From positions 1 to 42,925 of the forward strand of contig JAFQAT010000035.1 of the NCBI GenBank assembly GCA_017399865.1: a stretch of DNA of 42,925 nucleotides, written 5' to 3'. The DNA is from Bacteroidales bacterium (GTDB taxonomy: Bacteria > Bacteroidota > Bacteroidia > Bacteroidales > UBA932). How positions within the stretch are numbered: position 1 is the stretch's first letter; every line of letters begins with the position of its first letter. The notes below the pieces were generated by a model. It was not told where the DNA came from. It saw nothing but the letters and a program-made list of their open reading frames with translations, and ran no database searches. A program made the translations under genes and the position numbers. Positions 1 through 7,596 of this stretch are shown piece by piece.

Positions 1-330
1 ACCGATATAAATTTCAGAGATTTCGTAGAGAACAATTATCTGGAAGTCGAGTGCAGCGCACTGAAACTGATCCGGCTTTCCGGTCTGCCCAAGCACATCT
101 TCAACAAAAGATTCAAGGAAGAATACGGCACCACCCCCAAAGTATGGATGGAAGAACGACTCCGGAAAGATCTGCAATACTATGCAACCCTCCCGAACAT
201 AACCACCAAATACCTCGCAGGAAAACTCCAGATGACCGTCATCAAACTATGCAAGATCACCAACCGTCTCTACGGCCTCACCCCCGGCGAACTGATCGAC
301 CGGATGAAATCCGCCCCGCAACAAAACTGA
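1..330 (+). CDS. AraC-family transcriptional regulator, C-terminal part (5' truncated by window)
   Basis: The reading frame is open from base 1 to a TGA at 328-330, giving the last 109 residues. These look like an AraC/XylS DNA-binding domain with two helix-turn-helix motifs: the first around KLIRLSGLPKHIFNKRF, then a linker helix and the second around TTKYLAGKLQMT, closing with the typical TPGELIDRMKS end. The sensor domain lies outside the window, so the ligand cannot be judged. A promoter for the next gene follows after the stop, so this is the end of its own transcription unit. The first helix is followed by KEEYGTTPKVWMEERL, which fits the family consensus 'F...G.SP..Y....R'. Family call is fairly sure; target genes are unknown, and the neighbouring gad genes are only one possibility. 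Confidence 0.75.
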   Translation, partial: TDINFRDFVENNYLEVECSALKLIRLSGLPKHIFNKRFKEEYGTTPKVWMEERLRKDLQYYATLPNITTKYLAGKLQMTVIKLCKITNRLYGLTPGELIDRMKSAPQQN

Positions 331-372
331 CCCCATCGTCATCCCCGGCCAGACCTGGGATAAAAAGGAGAA

Positions 373-403
373 TTTGCGATAATCAGAAGAAAAGCTAACT
401 TTG
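373..403 (+). promoter_or_regulatory. Bacteroidota-type promoter of the panE-like/gad operon
   Basis: TTTG at 373-376 and TAACTTTG at 396-403 are separated by 19 nt. This matches the Bacteroidota sigma-ABfr consensus TTTG-N19-21-TAnnTTTG. Transcription would start near 410, about 15 nt before the ATG at 425. It is one of the best promoter matches in the window. Confidence 0.75.
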
Positions 404-424
404 TAGTGTAAGAAAAACCAGACC

Positions 425-1438
425 ATGAGAACAGCAATCTACGGCGCCGGTTCGTTAGGAACAATCCTTGGCGCATTCATCAGCAAGGCAGGTGAGCCTA
501 TCGAGCTCATAAACAGGAACAAAGCCCATGTCGAGGCTTTGAACACAGGAGGCGCAAATGTCGTCGGGACAATGGAGTTCAACCAGAAGGTGACGGCATA
601 TACTCCGGACAAGATGAGCGGAACATATGAGGCCATATTCCTTATGACCAAGCAGCAGCACAACAAGGAAGTAGTGGAAATGCTGAAGGATTTTCTTGCT
701 CCGGACGGAGTGATCGTGACATTCCAGAACGGCCTTCCGGAGATGCAGATCGCAGAAATCGTCGGTGAGGAAAGGGTTCTCGGATGTACTGTGGCATGGG
801 GAGCTACCATGCAGTCTCCGGGAGTCTGCGAGCTGACAAGCGAGCCGGACGCCCTGTCGTTCTCTCTTGGAGCCATCTCCAAGAAACGTAACGGACATTT
901 CGATGAGGTAAAGAAGCTTCTCGAGCACATGGGTACGGTAGAAGTTGAAGAGAACTTCATAGGAACGCGCTGGAGCAAGCTACTGATCAACGCGTCCTTC
1001 TCAGGCATGAGCGCGGTCCTGGGCTGCACCTTCGGTGAAGCAGCCGGCCCGCGCGATTCAAGACGCATCGTCCAGGCGCTGATCAAGGAATGCATCGATG
1101 TCTGCAAGGCCGGCGGCATAAGGATCGAGCCAGTCCAGGGCAAGGATATCGTAAAGCTGCTCGACTATTCGGGAGCTTTCAAGAAGGCAGTATCGTTCTT
1201 CATCATACCTATCGCAATCCGCAAGCACGCGAAGCTCAAGGCCAGCATGCTCCAGGATATAGAGAAGGGCAAGCTGACCGAAGTAGACGCCATCAACGGT
1301 GCCGTATCAGCATACGGAAGGCAGATCGGCTTCCCTACTCCGGTCAATGACCGTGTCGTGGAAATCATCCACAAGATAGAGGCCGGCGAGCTGAAGGCCG
1401 GCCCCGATAACATCCGTCTCTTCGACAATCTGGCATAA
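425..1438 (+). CDS. panE: 2-dehydropantoate 2-reductase (ApbA/PanE family)
   Basis: This 337-residue cytoplasmic protein belongs to the ketopantoate reductase family, which reduces 2-dehydropantoate to pantoate with NADPH in pantothenate/CoA synthesis. The N-terminal Rossmann motif GAGSLGT is at residues 7-13. The C-terminal ApbA_C domain carries the expected lysine in RWSKLLINAS (K185). Length is close to the family norm (about 300-340). It is first in an apparent operon with glutamate decarboxylase and antiporter genes 47 nt downstream, and is preceded by a consensus promoter. The family also contains paralogues acting on other 2-oxo acids, and the gad context is not a pantothenate one, so the true substrate is uncertain. 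The gene symbol is a family name rather than a proven function. Confidence 0.8.
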   Translation: MRTAIYGAGSLGTILGAFISKAGEPIELINRNKAHVEALNTGGANVVGTMEFNQKVTAYTPDKMSGTYEAIFLMTKQQHNKEVVEMLKDFLAPDGVIVTFQNGLPEMQIAEIVGEERVLGCTVAWGATMQSPGVCELTSEPDALSFSLGAISKKRNGHFDEVKKLLEHMGTVEVEENFIGTRWSKLLINASFSGMSAVLGCTFGEAAGPRDSRRIVQALIKECIDVCKAGGIRIEPVQGKDIVKLLDYSGAFKKAVSFFIIPIAIRKHAKLKASMLQDIEKGKLTEVDAINGAVSAYGRQIGFPTPVNDRVVEIIHKIEAGELKAGPDNIRLFDNLA

Positions 1439-1452
1439 TTTATGACCCGTCG

Positions 1453-1483
1453 TCTGGAGTTATTAATTTTTAATAATTCCAGA
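1453..1483. promoter_or_regulatory. Inverted repeat / RNA hairpin directly before gadB
   Basis: TCTGGAGTTATTA (1453-1465) and TAATAATTCCAGA (1471-1483) form a 13-bp stem with a single G-U wobble and a 5-nt loop. The repeat ends 2 nt before the gadB ATG. It would cover the ribosome landing region in the mRNA, or act as a DNA operator. It lacks a T-run, so it is a poor terminator candidate. Confidence 0.6.
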
Positions 1484-1485
1484 AT

Positions 1486-2859
1486 ATGAAGAGAACAGAC
1501 AAACAGACAGGAACCGCTCCTTCGGAGTTCATTCCGAAGCGGGGCACACCAGCAGAAGAAGCGTACCAATTGGTCAAGGATGAGACTCTCCCCCAGACTC
1601 AGCCCAGACTGAATCTTGCTACATTCGTAACTACATATATGGATGACTACGGCACCAGGCTCATGAACGAGGCCGTAGGAATCAACTACATCGATGAGAC
1701 GGAATACCCTCGCGTAGCCGTCATGTGCGGCCGATGCATAAACATGGTCGCAAACATGTGGAACACTCCTGAAAAGGGAGACTGGAAGACAGGTGCTGTC
1801 GGCATAGGATCTTCCGAAGCATGCATGCTCGGAGGAATTTCCGCATGGCTCCGATGGCGCGAAAGAAGGAAGGCGGAAGGGAAACCATACGACAAGCCTA
1901 ATCTTGTGATGAGCACGGCATACCAGGTGGTCTGGGAGAAGTTCTGCCAGCTCTGGCAGATTGAGATGCGCACGGTGCCGATCACATACGACCATCCTTC
2001 CTTGGACATCGAGGCTGCAATCAACGCATGCGACGAGAACACGATCTGCATCGTACCGATAGCAGGAGTGACATGGACAGGCATGAACGACGACATCGAA
2101 GGTCTTAACGACGCACTCGACAAGTACAACAGGAAGACCGGATATGACATTCCAATTCATGTCGACGCAGCTTCAGGCGGATTCATTCTTCCTTTCCTGA
2201 ATCCTGAAAAGAAATGGGATTTCAGACTCAAATGGGTGCTTTCGATCTCGACATCAGGCCACAAATACGGCCTTGTATATCCGGGACTCGGCTGGGTCGT
2301 ATGGAAGGACAAGAAATATCTTCCGGGAGACATGGCATTCAGCGTCAATTATTTAGGTGCCAACATCACACAGGTCGGACTGAACTTCTCGCGTCCGGCG
2401 GCACAGATTCTTGCTCAATACTACAACTTCATCCATCTCGGATTCGAAGGATACAGGAAGGTCCACTCGAGTTCGATGGACGTCGCCTGCTATTGTCATG
2501 ACCAGATCGGAAAGATGTCCTGCTTCAGGAACTACTCCGACACCTTGGAGAATCCCCTCTTCATATGGTACATGGATCCTGAATACGACAAGAATGCGAA
2601 CTGGACGCTTTTCGACCTCCAGGACAAGCTGATGCAGAGCGGCTGGATGGTTCCGGCCTATACCATGCCGAAGAACATAGAGGACATGGTAGTCATGAGG
2701 ATCGTAGTCCGTCAGGGCATGACTCAGGATATAGCCGACATGCTGATGGGAGACATCAGGAATGCGGTTGCAGAACTGGAAAAGCTCGAATACCCTACCC
2801 CAAGCCGCCAGGCCTACCTGAAGAGCGAAAAGCAGAAAGGAAAGGTATTTACACATTAA
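1486..2859 (+). CDS. gadB: Glutamate decarboxylase
   Basis: This 457-residue PLP-dependent group II decarboxylase converts L-glutamate to GABA and CO2 while consuming a cytoplasmic proton. The PLP lysine is K260 in TSGHKYGL, and the cofactor aspartate lies in HVDAASGGF, the GadB signature. The length matches bacterial GadB (about 460-480). The start at 1486 directly follows the hairpin at 1453-1483. The gene lies 19 nt upstream of the antiporter gene, the classical gadB-gadC pairing for acid resistance. The glutaminase and potassium-channel genes found next to gad in some Bacteroides are not here. No doubt about the family. Substrate is inferred from family and partner. Confidence 0.95.
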   Translation: MKRTDKQTGTAPSEFIPKRGTPAEEAYQLVKDETLPQTQPRLNLATFVTTYMDDYGTRLMNEAVGINYIDETEYPRVAVMCGRCINMVANMWNTPEKGDWKTGAVGIGSSEACMLGGISAWLRWRERRKAEGKPYDKPNLVMSTAYQVVWEKFCQLWQIEMRTVPITYDHPSLDIEAAINACDENTICIVPIAGVTWTGMNDDIEGLNDALDKYNRKTGYDIPIHVDAASGGFILPFLNPEKKWDFRLKWVLSISTSGHKYGLVYPGLGWVVWKDKKYLPGDMAFSVNYLGANITQVGLNFSRPAAQILAQYYNFIHLGFEGYRKVHSSSMDVACYCHDQIGKMSCFRNYSDTLENPLFIWYMDPEYDKNANWTLFDLQDKLMQSGWMVPAYTMPKNIEDMVVMRIVVRQGMTQDIADMLMGDIRNAVAELEKLEYPTPSRQAYLKSEKQKGKVFTH

Positions 2860-2878
2860 GATTTAAGACGGACTTATC

Positions 2879-4345
2879 ATGAAGACACAGAAAGGAAATG
2901 CGGGCAAGGCGTTCAAGCTTAGCGTTGCAACCCTTGCCATAATGAACATTACAGCGGTAGTAAGCCTGCGAGGACTGCCTTCTGAGGCCATTTACGGACC
3001 TTCTTCGGCATTCTATTACCTGTTCGCAGCCATTGTATTCCTCATCCCTACTTCGATGGTGGCGGCGGAACTCGCGGCAATGTTTTCAGACAAGCAGGGA
3101 GGTGTGTTCCGTTGGGTCGGAGAGGCGTTCGGTGCGAAGACGGGATTCCTTGCGATCTGGCTTCAATGGATAGAATCGACCATCTGGTATCCTACGGTGC
3201 TGACTTTCGGAGCAGTGTCATTCGCCTTCATAGGAATGAATGACGTCTCCGACGCGGCCCTGGCATCGAACAAGCTGTTCACACTGGTATCGGTTCTTGC
3301 AATCTACTGGATAGCTACCTTCATCGCATTGAAGGGACTGAACTGGGTGGGAAAGATCAGCAAATGGGGCGGTCTTATAGGGACAATCATCCCTGCCGGT
3401 CTTCTTATAGTACTGGGAATCATCTACATAGCAACAGGAGGACACAATTACATGGACATGTCGCAGGGCTTCTTCCCTGACCTGACTAAGTTCGACAACC
3501 TTGTCCTTGCGAGCAGCATCTTCCTCTTCTACGCAGGAATGGAAATGATGGGCGTGCATGTGATGGATGTCGACAATCCGTCGAAAAACTATCCGAAGGC
3601 AATCATCATCGGTTCATTGGCGACCGTCTGCATATTCGTCCTCGGAACATTCGCTCTGGGCTTCATCATTCCGGCGAAGGACATCAACCTTACCCAGTCT
3701 CTGCTGATCGGATTCGACAATTTCTTCAAGTATCTCCATATCTCATGGGCTGGGCCTGTGATTGCGGTCGCCCTGATGTTCGGAGTGCTTGCAAGCGTGC
3801 TGACATGGGTCGCAGGACCGTCGAAGGGCATCTTCACTGTCGGAAAGGCCGGCTACCTTCCGCCTTTCTTCCAGAAGACGAACAGCCACGGCGTGCAGCG
3901 CAACATCCTTCTCGTACAGGGAGGCATCGTAACGCTCCTTTCCCTTCTGTTCGTGGTCATGCCGTCCGTCCAGTCGTTCTATCAGATACTTTCGCAGCTG
4001 ACGATACTTCTGTACCTGATCATGTACATGCTGATGTTCGCCGCCGCCATTGTCCTGAGGTACAAGATGAAGTCGGCACCACGTCCGTTCCGCCTCGGCA
4101 AGGGCAACGGCCTGATGTGGGTGATGGGCGCCGTAGGATTCTGCGGATCGCTTCTCGCATTCGTGCTGAGCTTCATCCCGCCAAGCCAGATACAGACCGG
4201 CAGCAATACGGTATGGTATACCGTGCTGATAGCCGGATGCGTGATAATGGTTGTGGTTCCGTACATCATTTACGCCATGAGAAAACCGTCTTGGAAAGAT
4301 CCTGAAGCTGAATTTGCACCGTTCCATTGGGAAAAGGAAAAATAA
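2879..4345 (+). CDS. gadC: Glutamate:gamma-aminobutyrate antiporter
   Basis: This 488-residue APC-superfamily inner-membrane transporter has about 12 hydrophobic segments. It exchanges external glutamate for cytoplasmic GABA, completing the proton-consuming cycle started by GadB. The N-terminal segment ITAVVSLRGLPSEAIYGPSS and the WIESTIWYPTVLTFGAVS region are typical of GadC-like exchangers. The charged C-terminal tail (KPSWKDPEAEFAPFHWEKEK) could correspond to the pH-sensitive C-plug of E. coli GadC, but that is inference. It is 19 nt downstream of gadB, with no promoter between them. A promoter for the next operon overlaps its last codons and stop region. Confidence 0.9.
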   Translation: MKTQKGNAGKAFKLSVATLAIMNITAVVSLRGLPSEAIYGPSSAFYYLFAAIVFLIPTSMVAAELAAMFSDKQGGVFRWVGEAFGAKTGFLAIWLQWIESTIWYPTVLTFGAVSFAFIGMNDVSDAALASNKLFTLVSVLAIYWIATFIALKGLNWVGKISKWGGLIGTIIPAGLLIVLGIIYIATGGHNYMDMSQGFFPDLTKFDNLVLASSIFLFYAGMEMMGVHVMDVDNPSKNYPKAIIIGSLATVCIFVLGTFALGFIIPAKDINLTQSLLIGFDNFFKYLHISWAGPVIAVALMFGVLASVLTWVAGPSKGIFTVGKAGYLPPFFQKTNSHGVQRNILLVQGGIVTLLSLLFVVMPSVQSFYQILSQLTILLYLIMYMLMFAAAIVLRYKMKSAPRPFRLGKGNGLMWVMGAVGFCGSLLAFVLSFIPPSQIQTGSNTVWYTVLIAGCVIMVVVPYIIYAMRKPSWKDPEAEFAPFHWEKEK

Positions 4346-4357
4346 TGGTTATTTTTG
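4327..4357 (+). promoter_or_regulatory. Bacteroidota-type promoter of the DUF4380/oxidoreductase operon
   Basis: TTG at 4327-4329 and TATTTTTG at 4350-4357 are spaced by 20 nt, matching the TTTG-N19-21-TAnnTTTG consensus. The upstream element lies within the end of gadC. Transcription would begin near 4364, 13 nt before the ATG at 4377. Confidence 0.6.
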
Positions 4358-4376
4358 TTGAATAAACTTAAATGCC

Positions 4377-5261
4377 ATGAAGAATATCCTGCTGTCGCTT
4401 GCAGCAATCACATTGGGAGGCATGATGCTTTCCGCACAGAACATTTCAAATTCCGAAGACGGAAAATACACCATCACCAACGGTGATGTAACGATGACGA
4501 TCGATGCCTCCAGAGGAGGCAAGATCGTCTCTTATAAATACCAGGACCAGGAAGTCCTGTCACAGTTCCGCTTCCCTAATTCATTTGGAAGCACTTTCTG
4601 GACAAGCCCTCAGTCCGACTGGAACTGGCCCCCTGTAAGAGAATACGACTCAATGGCTTATGAAGCCTATCCCGAGTCGGATTCTCTTGTTCTTACCGGC
4701 CAGAAGTCAGAGCGCTTCGGAATGCGTATCCGCAAGTCTTTCTCAGCAGATGAAAAGACAGGAGCCATAACCATTACATACACCATCATCAACGAATCCG
4801 GCCAGATACGTCAGGTCGCTCCTTGGGAGATCACCAGAGTGCCTAACGGCGGAATGGTATTCTTCCAGGCCAAGGAAACCGTGCCTGCCAACAGGATGAA
4901 GGGACTTCCTTTCACGTTTGAGAAGGGAGCAGCCTGGTTCGTCATGGATGAAGACAGGGCAAACCGAAAGATCAACGCTGACGGAAAGGGCTGGCTTGCA
5001 TTCTGCGACAAGGGCCTGATGTTCGTAAAGAAATTCCAGGACCTGGATCCTTCTCAGCCGGCTCCTGCCGAGGCTGAGATCCAGATATATGCAAATCCAG
5101 GAAAGACATATGTGGAGATCGAGGAACAGGGAGCATACACGAAGCTCGAGCCTGGCGACGAGCTGAGCTGGAGTGTGACATGGTATCTCTTCCCGTACGA
5201 AACAGAGGCAGAACCTTCGAAGGCTGCATTGAAGAAAGCACTTAAAACCGTTAGGAAATAA
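4377..5261 (+). CDS. Secreted DUF4380 (galactose-mutarotase-like) protein
   Basis: The protein has 294 residues with a cleavable signal peptide (MKNILLSLAAITLGGMMLSAQ), so it is exported to the periplasm. The mature part looks like DUF4380, a beta-sandwich family related to aldose-1-epimerase folds. Supporting segments are TMTIDASRGGKIVSYKYQDQ at the N-terminus, FGSTFWTSPQ, and the WSVTWYLFPY strand near the end. No catalytic residues can be assigned with confidence. It begins a five-gene run whose next gene, a Gfo/Idh oxidoreductase, overlaps its stop by one base. A role in binding or epimerising a sugar that later genes oxidise is plausible but only inferred. Confidence 0.7.
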   Translation: MKNILLSLAAITLGGMMLSAQNISNSEDGKYTITNGDVTMTIDASRGGKIVSYKYQDQEVLSQFRFPNSFGSTFWTSPQSDWNWPPVREYDSMAYEAYPESDSLVLTGQKSERFGMRIRKSFSADEKTGAITITYTIINESGQIRQVAPWEITRVPNGGMVFFQAKETVPANRMKGLPFTFEKGAAWFVMDEDRANRKINADGKGWLAFCDKGLMFVKKFQDLDPSQPAPAEAEIQIYANPGKTYVEIEEQGAYTKLEPGDELSWSVTWYLFPYETEAEPSKAALKKALKTVRK

Positions 5262-6235
5262 TGTTCAAGGTAGGAATAATAGGAGCGGGCTGGATAGCCG
5301 AAAAGATGGCCGAGGCTCTTGCTCCGCTGGAAGATTACTGCGTCCATGCGATTGCATCAAGGTCGCTTGAAAAGGCGGAAGAATTCGCCGGAAGATGGAA
5401 TATAGCGAAGGCATACGGAAGCTACGAAGAGATGGTCGCTGATGACGAGATAAATCTCGTCTACATCGCGACCCCTCATTCCCACCATTTCCAGCACGCT
5501 ATGCTTGCTCTTGAACATGGCAGGAATGTACTTGTAGAGAAGGCCTTCACGGCAAATGCACAGGAAGCGGAAATCCTGATCAGGACTGCGCACGAGAAGG
5601 GCCTGTTCATTACGGAGGCTATCTGGACGCGCTACATGCCCCTGTCCCACAAGGTCAAGGAAGTCATGGAAAGCGGCATCATCGGCGAGCCACGCGTCCT
5701 TACCGCTACGCTCTGCTACATGATGGAGTTCAAGGAGAGGATAGTCCGCGCCGACCTCTGCGGAGGAGCGCTTCTGGACCTCGGAGTCTACGCCCTGAAT
5801 TTCGCCAGGATGTATTTCGGAACCGACATCGTAAGGACAGTAACCAATGTCCACCTGGGTCCTACTGGAATGGACATGCATGAATCCATATCGCTCAGCT
5901 TTGCCGACGGAAGGATGGCGAACCTTCAGGCCGGAGCCCTTTGCCTGAATGACCGTCAGGGCATAATCAGCGGCACGGAAGGCTATATAAAGGTAGACAA
6001 CATCAACTGTCCTGAAGTTGTCGAGGTATGGCGCAATTACGAGCTCGCTGCTAGATACGAGAAGCCGGCTGACATGGTGAACGGATACGAATATCAGGTC
6101 TATGAATGTCGCAGATGCATCGAGGAGGGCCGGCAGGAATCTCCGATGATGCCGCATGAAGAGACAATCAGCATAATGAAGCAGATGGACGCCCTCCGAC
6201 TGGAGTGGGGCGTCAGATATCCGATGGACAAATGA
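5261..6235 (+). CDS. Gfo/Idh/MocA family NAD(P)-dependent oxidoreductase
   Basis: The 324-residue cytoplasmic protein has an N-terminal Rossmann domain (VGIIGAGWIAEKMAEAL) and the family's EK motif in LVEKAFTAN, followed by the alpha/beta substrate domain containing GGALLDLGVYALNF. Members oxidise or reduce sugars, inositols and related polyols. Its length and the GALLDLGVY segment resemble dihydrodiol/D-xylose dehydrogenase-like members. The ATG at 5261 overlaps the previous stop codon by one base, which implies translational coupling to the secreted DUF4380 protein. The substrate is not determinable. A pentose or uronic acid would suit the neighbouring xylan genes, but that is context only. 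Confidence 0.88.
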   Translation: MFKVGIIGAGWIAEKMAEALAPLEDYCVHAIASRSLEKAEEFAGRWNIAKAYGSYEEMVADDEINLVYIATPHSHHFQHAMLALEHGRNVLVEKAFTANAQEAEILIRTAHEKGLFITEAIWTRYMPLSHKVKEVMESGIIGEPRVLTATLCYMMEFKERIVRADLCGGALLDLGVYALNFARMYFGTDIVRTVTNVHLGPTGMDMHESISLSFADGRMANLQAGALCLNDRQGIISGTEGYIKVDNINCPEVVEVWRNYELAARYEKPADMVNGYEYQVYECRRCIEEGRQESPMMPHEETISIMKQMDALRLEWGVRYPMDK

Positions 6236-6252
6236 TCAAAACCCTATACAAC

Positions 6253-6405
6253 ATGAATAATTTCGTTTACGACATACCAACAAAGGTATATTTCGGCAAT
6301 GACTTCGCGATGATGGCTGCTAAAGCATGCCGCGACGGCAACATCAACGGTTTCAAGACTCTGACAGCTGCTGACGTCGAGAAGATTTACCAGATGTGTC
6401 TGTAA
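6253..6405 (+). pseudogene. Internally deleted iron-containing alcohol dehydrogenase remnant
   Basis: This 50-codon open frame joins two ends of an iron-dependent (group III) alcohol dehydrogenase. The first part, MNNFVYDIPTKVYFG, is the typical start of the YqhD/BdhA-like group. The second part, MAAKACRDGNINGFKTLTAADVEKIYQMCL, is the typical C-terminus. The roughly 330 residues between, including the NAD-binding and metal-binding histidines, are absent. Start and stop are intact and the frame is kept, so the deletion was in frame. The stop is one base from the next gene's ATG, so operon coupling persists. Enzymatic activity is impossible; whether the 50-residue product is made is unknown. 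The identification rests on recalled family ends rather than an alignment. Confidence 0.75.
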
Positions 6406-6406
6406 G

Positions 6407-7111
6407 ATGTTCAGGAATAAGACAGCGATCGTCACGGGCGGAGCCCAGGGTATCGGAAAGTGTATAGCCGACGAGTTCAGAAAAGCCGGAGCAAACGTAT
6501 ATGTAATTGATATTCAGGAAGGTCCCCACTATGTGGGCGACATCTCCAGAAAGGAAGTTCTGGAAGCTTTTGCCGCCTATGTGCTCGAAAGACACGAAAA
6601 GGTCGATTACATCGTCAACAATGCCCTTCCGCAGATGAAGGGCATCGACGAATGTTCATACGAAGACTTCGAGTATGCGCTCAAGGTCGGCGTGACTGCG
6701 CCTTTCTACCTTGTCAAGCTGTTCTCTGCCCATCTTGCGGAAGGAGCATCGATCGTCAACATATCCTCTTCGCGCGACCGCATGAGCCAGGCGCAGACCG
6801 AGAGCTATACGGCGGCAAAGGGAGGAATAGCCGCACTCACCCACTCCCTGGCAGTCAGCCTCGCAGGCAAAGCCAGGGTCAATTCCGTTTCGCCAGGATG
6901 GATAGACACGGCATATACCGTCTATGAAGGTCCGGACGCATACCAGCAGCCGGCCGGCAGGGTCGGCAATCCGATGGATATAGCGAACATGGTCATGTAC
7001 CTTTGCTCGGACAAGGCCGGATTCATCACCGGCGAGAACATATGCATCGACGGCGGAATGACGAGACAGATGATTTACCATGGAGACCACGGATGGTCAT
7101 TAAACGAGTAA
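6407..7111 (+). CDS. Short-chain dehydrogenase/reductase (SDR)
   Basis: The 234-residue classical SDR has the cofactor motif TGGAQGIG (residues 10-17), the NNA-like segment VNNALPQ, the catalytic serine region IVNISSS, and Y134-xxx-K138 in SYTAAKGG. The C-terminal ITGENICIDGGMTRQ is typical of the family. It would oxidise a secondary alcohol, possibly a sugar or sugar acid, using NAD(P). The ATG follows the stop of the dehydrogenase remnant after one base, and the cupin gene begins 4 nt downstream, so it sits within a tight operon. The substrate is unknown. Confidence 0.9.
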   Translation: MFRNKTAIVTGGAQGIGKCIADEFRKAGANVYVIDIQEGPHYVGDISRKEVLEAFAAYVLERHEKVDYIVNNALPQMKGIDECSYEDFEYALKVGVTAPFYLVKLFSAHLAEGASIVNISSSRDRMSQAQTESYTAAKGGIAALTHSLAVSLAGKARVNSVSPGWIDTAYTVYEGPDAYQQPAGRVGNPMDIANMVMYLCSDKAGFITGENICIDGGMTRQMIYHGDHGWSLNE

Positions 7112-7115
7112 CAAT

Positions 7116-7457
7116 ATGATTATCAGACTGGAAGAAATACCACAGAGTGTCCTTCCTGCTTTCAAGGGAGGAGAAAAGGAGTTCCGCGCGAACATGCATT
7201 TCGACGGAAGGAACCGTATGTTCAAGGGATGTCTTGTGCCGGGCTCATCCATAGGCGTCCATACCCACGACGACAGCTGCGAGACGATCTTCATCATCAG
7301 CGGGACGGGGACGATCCTGGAAGTTGAGAATGGGGTCGAGAGCGTCAGTTCAGTCAAGGCGGGAGACTGCCTGTTCTGCGACAAGGGACAGACTCACAGC
7401 CTGCGCAACACCTCCGACGAAGACCTTGTCTTCTACGCTTCGGTCATACAGCTGTAA
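7116..7457 (+). CDS. Small cupin-domain protein
   Basis: The 113-residue protein is a single cupin barrel. Cupin motif 1 is around GVHTHDDSCETIFIISGTG (two His and a Glu as possible metal ligands) and motif 2 is around AGDCLFCDKGQTHSLRN. Such proteins often act as sugar isomerases, epimerases or ligand sensors, and here it ends the DUF4380-Gfo/Idh-SDR operon. No signal peptide is seen. Function is not assignable beyond the fold. The gene is convergent with the sialate-esterase-like gene, and a palindromic repeat lies between them. Confidence 0.85.
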   Translation: MIIRLEEIPQSVLPAFKGGEKEFRANMHFDGRNRMFKGCLVPGSSIGVHTHDDSCETIFIISGTGTILEVENGVESVSSVKAGDCLFCDKGQTHSLRNTSDEDLVFYASVIQL

Positions 7458-7474
7458 ACAGGCCTTGCACCAAT

Positions 7475-7579
7475 AATAAAATCAGTGGGTTTGATTACGT
7501 GACCCCCTCCTGCCTTTCGGCAGATTTCCCCCTAGCCGGGGGTGGCATGTCACTTCCATCAAATCCCACTGATTTTATT
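7475..7579. repeat. Palindromic intergenic repeat element (REP/MITE-like)
   Basis: A 20-nt arm AATAAAATCAGTGGGTTTGA (7475-7494) is repeated inverted at 7559-7579 with one extra T. Nested inside are GTGAC (7499-7503) / GTCAC (7549-7553), a CTGCC-TTTC-GGCAG hairpin (7510-7523) and a CCCCC/GGGGG stem near 7528-7542. The whole 105-nt unit could fold as a cruciform with two apical hairpins. It sits exactly between convergent genes and could act as a bidirectional terminator. The GC-rich core flanked by AT-rich arms resembles dispersed bacterial palindromic repeats. Copy number elsewhere cannot be seen here. Confidence 0.7.
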
Positions 7580-7596
7580 TGTACAGCAGAACGATG

